Both the position numbers and the translations under genes were made by a program. 64,000 bases of DNA from Odiellus spinosus (lineage: Eukaryota > Arthropoda > Arachnida > Opiliones > Phalangiidae): contig OY987232.1 of NCBI GenBank assembly GCA_963920705.1, forward strand, positions 9,178,200 through 9,242,199, read 5' to 3'. Shown in pieces: positions 8,838 through 19,329 of this stretch; the first letter of the stretch is position 1; each line of letters starts with the position of its first letter. The notes under the pieces are model-generated. The model did not search any database and had not been told where the DNA came from. It worked only from the letters and a program-made list of their open reading frames with translations.

Positions 8838-9323
8838 ACGCGGATACACACAGACCTGTTTTTACGCGTTTCACGCTCGTGAACTCATAGAAGTACCATT
8901 AGCACGCGCGAGCGAGGTGCAAACCACTCTAGAAAAATTTTGTACACCTGATTCCAGATTCATTTGATTGTCAGTGATTCCGAATCAATTCGCGTGATTC
9001 CGAATTGATTCGTGATTCGCGTGATTCCGAATCGATTCGCGTGATTCCGAATCGATTCGCGTGATTCCGTATCGATTCTCGTGATTCCGAATCGATTCGC
9101 GTGATTCCGAATCGATTCGCGTGATTCCGTATCGATTCTCCTGATTCCGAATCGATTCGCGTGATTCCGAATCGATTCGCGTGATTCCGAATCGATTCTC
9201 CTGATTCCGAATCGATTCGCGTGATTCCATTTAGTTTGTACACCTGATTCCAAGAGTGGTTTGCCCATTGCCCCTCGCGCGTGACCGTGAAAAGCGTGAA
9301 AATAGGTCTGTGTGAATCCGGCT
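8838..9323. mobile_element. Foldback MITE, TTA target duplication, copy 1
   Basis: 486 bp flanked by TTA at 8835-8837 and 9324-9326. Left end acgcggatacacacagacc; the right end reverse-complemented is agccggattcacacagacc. Inverted similarity extends about 90 bp inward and includes cacgcgcgag and gcaaaccactct. The centre is a 20-bp minisatellite. No transposase is encoded. The TTA duplication and the TIRs suggest a PIF/Harbinger-type non-autonomous element; the family call is inference. Confidence 0.7.
8977..9228. repeat. 20-bp minisatellite inside MITE, copy 1
   Basis: About 12 units of a 20-bp sequence (gattccgaatcgattcgcgt and close variants). Each unit holds the perfect palindrome GAATCGATTC. 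The RNHANRFGITRI-like translations come from the repeat and are not a protein. Confidence 0.9.
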
Positions 9324-11104
9324 TTAGTCATGCAACAATTAACAATTGACGAACTTTCTTAAACCGGATTGACATTGAAATTTCTCGTGTTTTAATAGTC
9401 ATGTATGATATGGTTGACCCAAGAGTGAAATGTAGACAGAGTGAGGAAAAGAATCACGTGATTGGATCTCGTGATGACTGCTAGTTTTAGTTTCACACTT
9501 TTTCATACATGAATTTAATGTTAATCCCAATTAAGTATAATAGAACCAGGCTTTTAATGCCTACTGTCGTGTATTTCCGGTAACATTTTAGCTAGTGTGG
9601 AGTCACGTAAAATGACGTTTGTTTCACAACTTGGTATATTTTTACTCAGGCCTGCCCTGTCAGAAAAAAAATATATAAAAAATTTATGGTAGGGCCAAAA
9701 GAGAAACATCTATTCTTTACTCACAGCATTATCACCAAAAAACGTGTTTTTAGACGTAGGCTTATAAGGTATCTGTAGGTCGTGTAGCACCAAAAAGCGA
9801 AATTGTACGTCACAGTTCGTAGTTTAGCGTGTTATGCGGAAAGCTTATTCGTTAATTGTTTATTGAATATGTTTATTTACGGTTATATGACGATACCGAG
9901 GTCATAACTTGATTTTGATGAAATATTTTGCCTAATGACGTTACTTGGTCTACAAATACTCTAGTTTTCTTAACGCCGATATGATTTTACTGAGGGACCT
10001 TGACCTTGCTTATCTAAATTTTAATTTATTGAACGTAAAATCGTTTCATTTCTTTTGAAATCTTCGACGAAGTTTGTTCTCTAGAGATTTGACTCGTTGA
10101 AATTTTAAATTAAGTTTCATTCGTTTGAATACAATTTATTGGTAAGGAAGTAATTTTGAATTTGAATCATTTATTTGATGCGTTTATTATTTGTTTGGAC
10201 ATTTTTGGTATATTTTCATTGACCTGAACTCTAATTTTTATTACTGAGTTGTGACTGAAATATTAGTTTGGAAATCAAAAGGTTTTTTTTTTCTGACTCA
10301 TTTTTCTCTGTAGTAATTTTTTGTTTTCGTAAAAGAGTTATTAATGCCTACTGTCGTTTATTTTCGGTGATGTTTTAGCTAGTGTGTAGTCACGTAAAAT
10401 AACGTTTGTTTCACAACTTGTGTTGTATACTGAAGCCATGTATAGGTTCAATTTGATATAACATTTTGCCTTTTCACGTTACTTGGTCTACAAATACTCT
10501 ACAACCGTCAAAATTCTGATATGGTTTTAAAAGAAGAACCTTGACCTTGTGTATTTAATCTCATATCGAGATTAAATGTTTTTCGCATCTAATTTTAATT
10601 GGTTTATCAATATGTTATTTGTATAGATATTTTTTTTAAGATTTTATATTTTTTAGATTAAAATAAATTTATTATTCCAGAAGATTTTGTAGAATCTAGT
10701 TCTCAGGATTACCGGTGTTGAAAATTTATTTTGCTAATGTTATCTTGATGTCTGTGTTTTCTGCCCGCTATTTGGTAGTGGTAAGATTAATATTTTTAAT
10801 TTTAATTAATTGACTTATTTGGCGTTTATTTGATAATTTGCTTTACTTAAATTGTTCTTGTAAGGGCTATTTTACATATTACCAAAGATTGCTAATTTCA
10901 GTTGTCTTAATTCTGATTTTTTTTGTTTTAATACTGAATTATGGACTGGATTATTTATCCTGAAATCTATGTGGTTATATCTTATTTATTTTCCTTTTTT
11001 TCTCTAGTTAGGTTTGGTTTTAAGTAGAGAATTATTTAGGGTTGTGTTGGTATACTGAAGAAATGCATATAGGTTCAATGTGATATAATATTTTGCCTAT
11101 TTCG

Positions 11105-11250
11105 CTGTTTCTTCTACTCATCCAATACTCTACATTTCTTTTCATCTTTTATTTTAGGTAGGGTTAGGTTAGGTTAGATTACCTTAACGTCGGGGTCGGG
11201 GAGGTTATATTTTGGTTTCCCAACTTGTTTCCCTTAAAGTCGTAAGCACA
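11105..11250 (+). repeat. Lead-in with TTAGG-like motif, copy 3
   Basis: ttttaggtagggttaggttaggttag, followed by the GTCGGGGAGG and cccaacttg motifs and then tRNA spacer. Confidence 0.7.
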
Positions 11251-11299
11251 GAAACTTCGAAACTATCAAATCCACGAATAAGATGCAAGATAAAATCAA

Positions 11300-11372
11300 C
11301 GGCCCATGTGGGATCGAACCCACGACCTTCGCGTTATTAGCACGACGCTCTAACCAACTGAGCTAATGGGCC
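11300..11372 (-). tRNA. tRNA-Ile (AAT), 73 nt
   Basis: Discriminator is G. T arm GTGGG/CCCAC pairs fully if the loop is 6 nt. Confidence 0.7.
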
Positions 11373-11457
11373 CACGTTCATACTTTTTCCCTTGAAGTCA
11401 TAAGCACAGAAACTTCGAAACTATCAAATCCACGAAAAAGATGCAAGATAAGATTAA

Positions 11458-11531
11458 TGGCCCATGGGGGTATCGAACCCACGACCTTCGCGTTATTAGC
11501 ACGACGCTCTAACTAACTGAGCTAATGGGCC
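11458..11531 (-). tRNA. tRNA-Ile (AAT)
   Basis: T-loop TTCGATA, D-loop AGTTAGTTA, as at 6259. Confidence 0.75.
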
Positions 11532-11617
11532 CACGTTCATACTTTTTTCCCTTGAAGTCATAAGCACAGAAACTTCGAAACTATCAAATCCACGAAAAAG
11601 ATGCAAGATAAAATTAA

Positions 11618-11691
11618 TGGCCCATGGGGGGATCGAACCCACGACCTTCGCGTTATTAGCACGACGCTCTAACCAACTGAGCTAATGGGCC
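11618..11691 (-). tRNA. tRNA-Ile (AAT), consensus copy
   Basis: Identical to the 74-nt consensus. Confidence 0.9.
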
Positions 11692-11777
11692 CACGTTCAT
11701 ACTTTTTTCCCTTGAAGTCATAAGCACAGAAACTTCGAAACTATCAAATCCACGAAAAAGATGCAAGATAAAATTAA

Positions 11778-11851
11778 TGTCCCATGGGGGGATCGAAATC
11801 ACGACCTTCGCGTTATTAGCACGACGCTCTAACCAACTGAGCTAATGGGCC
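11778..11851 (-). tRNA. tRNA-Ile (AAT), B box altered
   Basis: T arm GATTTCGATCC and 3' acceptor ATGGGAC. Confidence 0.55.
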
Positions 11852-11937
11852 CACATTCATACTTTTTTCCCTTGAAGTCATAAGCACAGAAACTTCGAAA
11901 CTATCAAATCCACGAAAAAGATGCAAGACAAAATTAA

Positions 11938-12011
11938 TGGCCCATGGGGGGATCGAACCCACGACCTTCGCGTTATTATCACGACGCTCTAACCAACTGA
12001 GGTAATGGGCC
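11938..12011 (-). tRNA. tRNA-Ile (AAT), variant
   Basis: Position 32 A, and D-stem start CCTC in place of GCTC, which also alters the A box. Confidence 0.6.
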
Positions 12012-12097
12012 CACGGTCATACTTTTTTCCCTTAAAGTCGTAAGCACAGAAACTTCGAAACTATCAAATCCACGAAAAAGGTGCAAGATGAAGTTAA

Positions 12098-12171
12098 TGG
12101 CCAACGGAGGGATCGAACCCACGACCTTCGCGTTATTAGCACGACGCTCTAACCAACTGAGCTAATGCACC
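12098..12171 (-). tRNA. tRNA-Ile (AAT), acceptor mismatches
   Basis: 5' GGTGCAT opposite 3' GTTGGCC. Confidence 0.5.
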
Positions 12172-12256
12172 CACGGTCATACTCTTTTCCCTTAAAGTCG
12201 TAAGCACAGAAACTTCGAAAATATCAAATCCACGAAAAGATGCAAGATTAAACTAA

Positions 12257-12330
12257 TAGCCCATGGAGGGATCGAACCAACGACCTTCGCGTTATTAGCA
12301 CGACGCTCTAACCAACTGAGCTAATACGCC
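12257..12330 (-). tRNA. tRNA-Ile (AAT), variant
   Basis: 5' GGCGTAT, T-stem 5' side GTTGG, 3' ATGGGCT. Confidence 0.55.
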
Positions 12331-12415
12331 CACGTTCATACTTTCTCCCTTGAAGACATAAGCGCAGAAACTTCAAAACTATCAAATCCACGGAAAAGAT
12401 GCAAGATAAAATTAA

Positions 12416-12488
12416 TGGCCCATGGGGGATCGAACCCACGACCTTCGCGTTATTAGCACGACGCTCTAACCGACTGAGCTAATGGGCC
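12416..12488 (-). tRNA. tRNA-Ile (AAT), 73 nt
   Basis: T arm short by one C; D-loop AGTCGG; acceptor stem intact. Confidence 0.7.
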
Positions 12489-12572
12489 CACGGTCGTATT
12501 TTTCCCTTGAAGTCATAAGCACAGAAACTTCGAAACTATCAAATCCACGAAAAAGATGCATGATAAAATTAA

Positions 12573-12646
12573 TGTCCCATGGGGGGATCAAACCCACGAC
12601 CTTCGCGTTATTAGCACGACGCTCTAACCAACTGAGCTAATGGGCC
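12573..12646 (-). tRNA. tRNA-Ile (AAT), variant
   Basis: T-loop TTTGATC, 3' ATGGGAC. Here it sits inside the array, with no block A after it. Confidence 0.6.
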
Positions 12647-12731
12647 CACGTTCATACTTTTTCCCTTGAAGTCATAAGCACAGAAACTTCGAAACTATCA
12701 AATCCACGAAAAACATGCAAGATAAGATTAA

Positions 12732-12805
12732 TGGCCAATGGGGGTATCGAACCCACGACCTTCGCGTTATTAGCACGACGCTCTAACTAACTGAGCTAAT
12801 GGGCC
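12732..12805 (-). tRNA. tRNA-Ile (AAT), variant
   Basis: T-loop TTCGATA, D-loop AGTTAGTTA, 3' acceptor ATTGGCC (5:68 mismatch). Confidence 0.65.
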
Positions 12806-12891
12806 CACGTTCATACTTTTTTCCCTTGAAGTCATAAGCACAGAAACTTCGAAACTATCAAATCCACGAAAAAGATGCAAGATAAAATTAA

Positions 12892-12965
12892 TGGCCCATG
12901 GGGGGATCGAACCCACGACCTTCGCGTTATTAGCACGACGCTCTAACCAACTGAGCTAATGGGCC
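12892..12965 (-). tRNA. tRNA-Ile (AAT), consensus copy
   Basis: Identical to the 74-nt consensus. It and the next gene form a homogeneous pair 160 bp apart. Confidence 0.9.
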
Positions 12966-13051
12966 CACGTTCATACTTTTTTCCCTTGAAGTCATAAGCA
13001 CAGAAACTTCGAAACTATCAAATCCACGAAAAAGATGCAAGATAAAATTAA

Positions 13052-13125
13052 TGGCCCATGGGGGGATCGAACCCACGACCTTCGCGTTATTAGCACGACG
13101 CTCTAACCAACTGAGCTAATGGGCC
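13052..13125 (-). tRNA. tRNA-Ile (AAT), consensus copy
   Basis: Identical to the 74-nt consensus. Confidence 0.9.
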
Positions 13126-13211
13126 CACGTTCATACTTTTTTCCCTTGAAGTCATAAGCACAGAAACTTCGAAACTATCAAATCCACGAAAAAGATGCAA
13201 GATAAAATTAA

Positions 13212-13284
13212 TGGCCCATGGGGGGATCGAACCCCGACCTTCGCGTTATTAGCACGACGCTCTAACCAACTGAGCTAATGCGCC
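13212..13284 (-). tRNA. tRNA-Ile (AAT), 73 nt
   Basis: One base is deleted on the T-stem 5' side (GTCGGGGTTCG), and the 5' acceptor is GGCGCAT. Confidence 0.55.
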
Positions 13285-13370
13285 CACGGTCATACATTTT
13301 TCCCTTGAAGTCGTAAGCACAGAAACTTCGAAACTATCAAATCCACGAAAAAGATGCAAGATAAAATTAA

Positions 13371-13444
13371 TGGCCCATGGGGGGATCGAAATCACGACCT
13401 TCGCGTTATTAGCACGACGCTCTAACCAACTGAGCTAATGGGCC
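13371..13444 (-). tRNA. tRNA-Ile (AAT), B box altered
   Basis: T arm GATTTCGATCC; otherwise consensus. Confidence 0.65.
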
Positions 13445-13530
13445 CACATTCATACTTTTTTCCCTTGAAGTCATAAGCACAGAAACTTCGAAACTATCAA
13501 ATCCACGAAAAAGATGCAAGACAAAATTAA

Positions 13531-13604
13531 TGGCCCATGGGGGGATCGAACCCACGACCTTCGCGTTATTAGCACGACGCTCTAACCAACTGAGCTAATG
13601 GGCC
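13531..13604 (-). tRNA. tRNA-Ile (AAT), consensus copy
   Basis: Identical to the 74-nt consensus. Confidence 0.9.
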
Positions 13605-13690
13605 CACGGTCATACTTTTTTCCCTTAAAGTCGTAAGCACAGAAACTACGAAACTATCAAATTCACGAAAAAGAAGCAAGATAAAATTAA

Positions 13691-13764
13691 TGGCCCATGG
13701 GGGGATCGAACCCACGACCTTCGCGCTATTAGCACGACGCTCTAACCAACTGAGCTAATGGGGC
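13691..13764 (-). tRNA. tRNA-Ile (AAT), variant
   Basis: 5' acceptor GCCCCAT (2:71 mismatch) and loop CTAATAG. The same combination marks the truncated gene at 23596, which supports the inverted relationship. Confidence 0.65.
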
Positions 13765-13850
13765 CACGTTCATACTTTTTTCCCTTGAAGTCATAAGCAC
13801 AGAAACTTCGAAACTATCAAATCCACGAAAAAGATGCAAGACAAAATTAA

Positions 13851-13923
13851 TGGCCCATGGGGGATCGAACCCACAACCTTCGCGTTATTAGCACGACGCT
13901 CTAACCAACTGAGCTAATGGGCC
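13851..13923 (-). tRNA. tRNA-Ile (AAT), 73 nt
   Basis: T arm short by one C, with GGTTGTGGG at the variable-loop/T-stem join. Confidence 0.65.
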
Positions 13924-14009
13924 CACGGTCATACTTTTTTCCCTTAAAGTCGTAAGCACAGAAACTTCGAAACTATCAAATCCACGAAAAAGGTGCAAGA
14001 TGAAGTTAA

Positions 14010-14083
14010 TGGCCAATGGAGGGATCGAACCCACGACCTTCGCGTTATTAGCACGACGCTCTAACCAACTGAGCTAATGCGCC
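14010..14083 (-). tRNA. tRNA-Ile (AAT), acceptor mismatches
   Basis: GGCGCAT opposite ATTGGCC, as at 6739. Confidence 0.6.
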
Positions 14084-14168
14084 CACGGTCATACTCTTTT
14101 CCCTTAAAGTCGTAAGCACAGAAACTTCGAAAATATCAAATCCACGAAAAGATGCAAGATAAAACTAA

Positions 14169-14242
14169 TAGCCCATGGAGGGATCGTACCCACGACCTTC
14201 GCGTTATTAGCACGACGCTCTAACCAACTGAGCTAATAGGCC
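14169..14242 (-). tRNA. tRNA-Ile (AAT), B box altered
   Basis: T-loop TACGATC; 5' GGCCTAT; 3' ATGGGCT. Confidence 0.55.
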
Positions 14243-14327
14243 CACGTTCATACTTTCTCCCTTGAAGACATAAGCGCAGAAACTTCAAAACTATCAAATC
14301 CACGGAAAAGATGCAAGATAAAATTAA

Positions 14328-14400
14328 TGGCCCATGGGGGATCGAACCCACGACCTTCGCGTTATTAGCACGACGCTCTAACCGACTGAGCTAATGGGCC
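14328..14400 (-). tRNA. tRNA-Ile (AAT), 73 nt
   Basis: T arm short by one C; D-loop AGTCGG. Confidence 0.7.
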
Positions 14401-14484
14401 CACGGTCGTATTTTTCCCTTAAAGTCGTAAGCACAGAAACTTCGAAACTATCAAATTCACGAAAAAGATGCAAGATAAAATTAA

Positions 14485-14558
14485 TGGCCCATGGGGGGAT
14501 CGAACCCACGACCTTCGCGTTATTAGCACGACGCTCTAACCAACTGAGCTAATGGGCC
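14485..14558 (-). tRNA. tRNA-Ile (AAT), consensus copy
   Basis: Identical to the 74-nt consensus. Confidence 0.9.
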
Positions 14559-14644
14559 CACATTCATACTTTTTTCCCTTGAAGTCATAAGCACAGAAAC
14601 TTCGAAACTATCAAATCCACGAAAAAGATGCAAGACAAAATTAA

Positions 14645-14718
14645 TGGCCCATGGGGGGATCGAACCCACGACCTTCGCGTTATTAGCACGACGCTCTAAC
14701 CAACTGAGCTAATGGGCC
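14645..14718 (-). tRNA. tRNA-Ile (AAT), consensus copy
   Basis: Identical to the 74-nt consensus. Confidence 0.9.
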
Positions 14719-14804
14719 CACGGTCATACTTTTTTCCATTAAAGTCGTAAGCACAGAAACTTCGAAACTATCAAATCCACGAAAAAGGTGCAAGATGAAG
14801 TTAA

Positions 14805-14878
14805 TGGCCAATGGAGGGATCGAACGCACGACCTTCGCGTTATTAGCACGACGCTCTAACCAACTGAGCTAATGCGCC
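14805..14878 (-). tRNA. tRNA-Ile (AAT), variant
   Basis: GGCGCAT/ATTGGCC acceptor, and T-stem 5' side GTGCG. Confidence 0.55.
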
Positions 14879-14963
14879 CACGGTCATACTCTTTTCCCTT
14901 AAAGTCGTAAGCACAGAAACTTCGAAACTATCAAATCCACGAAAAGATGCAAGATAAAACTAA

Positions 14964-15037
14964 TAGCCCATGGAGGGATCGAACCCACGACCTTCGCGTT
15001 ATTAGCAAGACGCTCTAACCAACTGAGCTAATGGGCC
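14964..15037 (-). tRNA. tRNA-Ile (AAT), variant
   Basis: Anticodon stem TCTTG (29:41 broken) and 3' ATGGGCT. Confidence 0.65.
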
Positions 15038-15123
15038 CACGGTCATACTTTTTTCCCTTAAAGTCGTAAGCACAGAAACTTCGAAACTATCAAATCCACG
15101 AAAAAGATGCAAGATAAAATTAA

Positions 15124-15197
15124 TGGCCCATGGCGGGATCGAACCCACGACCTTCGCGTTATTAGCACGACGCTCTAACCAACTGAGCTAATGCGCC
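15124..15197 (-). tRNA. tRNA-Ile (AAT), variant
   Basis: GGCGCAT acceptor and T-stem 3' side CCGCC. Inverted relative at 22644. Confidence 0.65.
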
Positions 15198-15283
15198 CAC
15201 GGTCATACTTTTTTCCCTTGTAGTCGTAAGCACAGAAACTTCTAAACTATCAAATCCACGAAGAAGATGCAAGATAAAATCAA

Positions 15284-15356
15284 TGGCCCATGTGGGATCG
15301 AACCCACGACCTTCGCGTTATTAGCACGACGCTCTAACCAACTGAGCTAATGGGCC
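15284..15356 (-). tRNA. tRNA-Ile (AAT), 73 nt
   Basis: T stem GTGGG/CCCAC with a 6-nt loop; flank differs by one base (caatgg). The inverted relative at 22485 has the same flank. Confidence 0.7.
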
Positions 15357-15441
15357 CACGTTCATACTTTTTCCCTTGAAGTCATAAGCACAGAAACTTC
15401 GAAACTATCAAATCCACGAAAAAGATGCAAGATAAGATTAA

Positions 15442-15515
15442 TGGCCCATGGGGGTATCGAACCCACGACCTTCGCGTTATTAGCACGACGCTCTAACTAA
15501 CTGAGCTAATGGGCC
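15442..15515 (-). tRNA. tRNA-Ile (AAT)
   Basis: T-loop TTCGATA, D-loop AGTTAGTTA. Inverted relative at 22325. Confidence 0.75.
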
Positions 15516-15601
15516 CACGTTCATACATTTTTCCCTTGAAGTCATAAGCACAGAAACTTCGAAACTATCAAATTCACGAAAAAGATGCAAGATAAAATTA
15601 A

Positions 15602-15675
15602 TGGCCCATGGAGGGATCGAACCCACGACCTTCGCGTTATTAGCACGACGCTCTAACCAACTGAGCTAATGGGCC
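15602..15675 (-). tRNA. tRNA-Ile (AAT)
   Basis: Consensus except T-stem 3' side CCTCC. Confidence 0.8.
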
Positions 15676-15761
15676 CACATTCATACTTTTTTCCCTTGAA
15701 GTCATAAGCACAGAAACTTCGAAACTATCAAATCCACGAAAAAGATGCAAGACAAAATTAA

Positions 15762-15835
15762 TGGCCCATGGGGGGATCGAACCCACGACCTTCGCGTTAT
15801 TAGCACGACGCTCTAACCAACTGAGCTAATGGGCC
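15762..15835 (-). tRNA. tRNA-Ile (AAT), consensus copy
   Basis: Identical to the 74-nt consensus. Confidence 0.9.
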
Positions 15836-15920
15836 CACGGTCATACTTTTTTCCATTAAAGTCGTAAGCACAGAAACTTCGAAACTATCAAATCCACGAA
15901 AAGATGCAAGATAAAACTAA

Positions 15921-15994
15921 TAGCCCATGGAGGGATCGAACCCACGACCTTCGCGTTATTAGCAAGACGCTCTAACCAACTGAGCTAATAGGCC
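15921..15994 (-). tRNA. tRNA-Ile (AAT), variant
   Basis: GGCCTAT/ATGGGCT acceptor; anticodon stem TCTTG. Plus-strand relative at 25614. Confidence 0.65.
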
Positions 15995-16079
15995 CACGTT
16001 CATACTTTTTCCCTTGAAGACATAAGCACAGAAACTTCAAAACTATCAAATCCACGGAAAAGATGCAAGATAAAATTAA

Positions 16080-16152
16080 TGGCCCATGGGGGATCGAACC
16101 CACGACCTTCGCGTTATTAGCACGACGCTCTAACCGACTGAGCTAATGGCCC
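16080..16152 (-). tRNA. tRNA-Ile (AAT), 73 nt
   Basis: 5' acceptor GGGCCAT (3:70 mismatch), T arm short by one C, D-loop AGTCGG. Confidence 0.6.
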
Positions 16153-16236
16153 CACGGTCGTATTTTTCCCTTGAAGTCATAAGCACAGAAACTTCGAAAC
16201 TATCAAATCCACGAAAAAGATGCATGATAAAATTAA

Positions 16237-16310
16237 TGTCCCATGGGGGGATCAAACCCACGACCTTCGCGTTATTAGCACGACGCTCTAACCAACTGAG
16301 CTAATGGGCC
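16237..16310 (-). tRNA. tRNA-Ile (AAT), variant
   Basis: T-loop TTTGATC, 3' ATGGGAC; last gene before block A, as at 7214. Confidence 0.6.
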
Positions 16311-16324
16311 CACGGTCATACTTT

Positions 16325-17609
16325 ATACCTCCCCGACTGAACTTTAGTTCAGGGGGAGGTGTTACACTGGTCGTGTCTGTGTGTCTGTCTGTGTGTCTGT
16401 CTGTGTGTGTAAGCGTATATCCTGTGTAAACGGAAGTCACGTGACCTAGCTCGTGGAGCCAAAAGTCTAGAGACGTAATCATACCAGCTTATCGTTCAAT
16501 TCCGGGGAATTACCTCCTTTAAGCATGGCTGCCACATTGAGTTTCAAGTGTCGTGCAAAGACATACAACAGGACGTCTCCCATTGCACATCATCGCATTC
16601 CACCATCCACTTTACGGTCGAACCTCGATGCTGAACAGCCGAAGGCGATTACGAGCAATGGGACGTCTCCCACTGTCATAATCACCTCCGACCATCCCCG
16701 CACCAAGGTCCAACCTCCAGTTTCCGATCTCAGCGTTCCATACTAGCGAGGCGTCCCCCACTAGTACAGTTCACATCAACCTTCCACTGACTCCAAACAT
16801 CGCCCCACCAATGGGTAAATTGCGTCGCCAAGCGCCTAGAGATCAAGAATCAGCAAGACATTGAAAGGGGGGGTTTTCCCCCTAACTTCATGGCCATCAC
16901 GCACGGTTACTTCGATTAATATAGCCCTTCGAAAGGTTTATATAGTATCTTTTTGGAACGTATGCAAATTAGCCTCATGGGGTGATTTTGTTTGATATTG
17001 TTTAGGGAAATGAAACGCAATATTAATTTATATTATAATTAAAAATATTAAAATGGTTCATCTTAATCTAATTAATTAGAAAGTTTAAAAATTAATTTAA
17101 AATTCGAGATAGTTTAGAAGTTATTTGAGAATTTATGCAAAAATTTTAAGAAATTTGACCGATTAATGGCAGTTTTAGTTGGCAGCATGCGCCTAAGCTA
17201 TTTTCCATATATATCATTTACTCGAAAAAGCAAAGGTATAACGGGCAGTATAGGCTTATCTCTGGTGCAAACTTGGGGTGGATTGAAGAACTTACACGGG
17301 TATGGAAGATTGAAACAACATAATTTAGATAAGAGATAAGACAATAATAACTTCGATTATACTCGGTGAATTTTTAACCAGTTCAAGGGGAATTGGTGTA
17401 TAAGATTTGAAGCTGAGGCGGATTTATGCATAATGTTAAACCACTTAAGAAAAATGATAGTCGTGAAAACTCTCCTCGAACAGAAGTAGAGTAGGTTTCC
17501 AGTGTATTTGTGACACGTGTAAAATCGAGTTCGCCAGCACGCGAGTATGTGTAGACCACTAAATTTGAAGTCGGAAACTTCTTTACGCATGGAAAATATC
17601 AATGTGATT
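16325..17609 (+). repeat. Block A, short form, copy 3
   Basis: Near-identical to 7302-8646 apart from a shorter microsatellite and small indels. It ends at aatgtgattttt, where block A-long copy 4 begins at once. The conserved 73-codon open stretch (16525-16746) begins ATG only in this copy. Confidence 0.75.
16327..16360. repeat. Block A terminal hairpin, copy 3
   Basis: Same 34-nt foldback as at 643 and 7304. Confidence 0.7.
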
Positions 17610-18408
17610 TTTTACCTCCCCGACAGGGGAGGTTTTACACTGGTCGTGTCTGTGTGTGTGTGTGTCTGTGTGTGTGTCTGTGTGTGTGTCACTTCCTGTG
17701 TAAGCGGATATCCTGTGTAAGCGGAAATCACGTGACCTAGCTCGTGGAGCCAAAAGTCTAGAGACATTATCATACCAGCTTATCGTTCAATTCCGTTTAA
17801 CGGGAATTACCTCCTTTAAGCGTGGCTGCCACAATGAGTTTCAGGTGTCGTGCAATTATATACAACAGGACGTCTCCAATTGTATATTATCGCATGCCAC
17901 CATCCACTTTCCGGTCAAACCTCGATGCTGGACAGTTGAAGGCGATTATACGCAATGGGACGTCTCCCACTGTTATAATCACCTCCGACCATCAACCTCT
18001 AGTGTCCGATCTCAGCGGCCATATTAGCGAGGCGTCCCTCACTAATATAGTCCACATCAACCTTCCACTCCAGTCATCTCCTCCCTCTACGGGTCTTTGT
18101 GGTGCAGTTACCGAATGCCTAGGGTTACGATAAACGTCTAGACGTTGAGAAGGGGGGGTTTTCCCCAACTCTTCTCGGTTACTCGCTCGGTGAATAAAGG
18201 TTAGCGAAAGCTATATATACCCCTTTTCCATGCCCTAACTATTTTGGCCTTATGCCGCGATATCTTTTAGTAAATTGAAGCGTATAATTCATTTAAATTT
18301 TAATTTAATATAATAATATTGTTAAACTGAATCTAATTAATAAAGAAGCTGAAAAATCAATTAAAAATTCGAGATAGTTTAGAAGATATTTAAGAAATTT
18401 CCCAAAAA

Positions 18409-18575
18409 TTTAATGAAATGTGACCGTTTAATACCAGCTTGAGTTGGCAACACGCGCTTAGCTGTTTTCCATATATCATTTAGTCCAAAAAGCAAAGGTA
18501 TAACGGTCAGTATAGGCTTAGTCTTGCTGCAAACTTGGGGTGGATTGAAGAATCTAAATAAAAGTGCGTTTACAC
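18409..18575 (+). repeat. 167-bp direct repeat, first copy
   Basis: From tttaatgaaatgtgaccg to gtttacac. Repeated at 18904-19070, 495 bp downstream. Copy 1 of block A-long has this segment once (about 1450-1615). Confidence 0.8.
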
Positions 18576-18903
18576 CGTCCACTGAATTCGAATTAATACA
18601 GACAAAGGTACTTTGACAAAATTTGATAAGACTTCTTTCGGTACGAGAGTTTCTCTAGTTAAACACAGATTTAAATAATGAAATATTGATAAATTATATG
18701 AAGTAATAGAGAGTAAGGTGCCTGAATTGGTTACAAAAGGGTGAAACCATAAGCTTAGCCTATTTTTATTAATTGCTTCAAAATGATAAACAAAAATTTT
18801 ATTTCTTAAACAGTAGAATGATAAGGAATATCCATTGAGTTCGAGCTAATAGAGAGAAAGTATAGTTTATTGTTTACGAGTGCTTCTCTTAGTTAAACAA
18901 AGA
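18576..18903. other. AT-rich insert between the direct repeats
   Basis: About 330 bp with no gene and no relative elsewhere in the window. It separates the duplicated 167-bp segments. Confidence 0.5.
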
Positions 18904-19070
18904 TTTAATGAAATGTGACCGTTTAATACCAGCTTGAGTTGGCAACACGCGCTAAGCTGTTTTCCATATATCATTTAGTCCAAAAAGCAAAGGTATATCG
19001 GGCAGTATAGGCTAAGGCTTGCTGCAAACTTGGGGTGGATTGAAGAATCTAAATAAAGGTACGTTTACAC
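18904..19070 (+). repeat. 167-bp direct repeat, second copy
   Basis: Near-identical to 18409-18575 and followed by the promoter region of the gene remnant. Confidence 0.8.
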
Positions 19071-19270
19071 GGGCATCCAAGATAGAAACGACATAAGATT
19101 TAAAGCTGAGGCGGATTGATACAAAATGTTAAACCTCTTAAGAAAAATTATAGTCGTGAAAACTCCCCTTGGACAGAAGTACAGTAGGTTTCCCGTGTTT
19201 AAAAAAACATCAGTTTTGAATAAAAAATGGTTATCTGATGTTGGAAAAAATAGGCTTCAGATTTCTCCAC

Positions 19271-19277
19271 TATAAAA
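19271..19277 (+). promoter_or_regulatory. TATA box of gene remnant, copy 4
   Basis: TATAAAA in the same conserved context as 1818-1824. Confidence 0.5.
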
Positions 19278-19329
19278 CCAAGAAACATTTCCGATTATTT
19301 TCATAATCAAAAGAAGCCGTGTAGAGTGA

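Larger units (their letters stand above)
8647..11104 (+). repeat. Segment M, copy 1
   Basis: Opens gatattcttggg, carries the MITE at 8838-9323, then AT-rich sequence with no gene. It includes diverged direct repeats: ttaatgcctactgtcgt at about 9556 and 10342, and the cttgaccttg module at about 10008 and 10549. The part to about 10500 is repeated in the two inverted arms; the remainder is private to this copy within the window. Confidence 0.75.
11235..16325 (-). repeat. tRNA-Ile array 2 (32 units)
   Basis: 32 tandem minus-strand units of 157-160 bp. Ordered sub-blocks recur. For example, the series ending in the TTTGATC variant appears at 12573 and 16237, and the GGCCTAT gene followed by the 73-nt AGTCGG gene appears at 14169/14328 and 15921/16080. 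Genes 15124, 15284 and 15442 reappear inverted as 22644, 22485 and 22325. Confidence 0.9.

Noticed and set aside
9330-11100. Protein gene in the AT-rich part of segment M
   Set aside because: No frame of useful length, no codon bias, and diverged internal direct repeats; nothing beyond repeat structure is visible.
11150-11180. Telomere or interstitial telomeric tract (TTAGG)n
   Set aside because: Only about three imperfect units, repeated as part of the lead-in. Too short to claim telomeric function; kept only as a weak hint of an arthropod.
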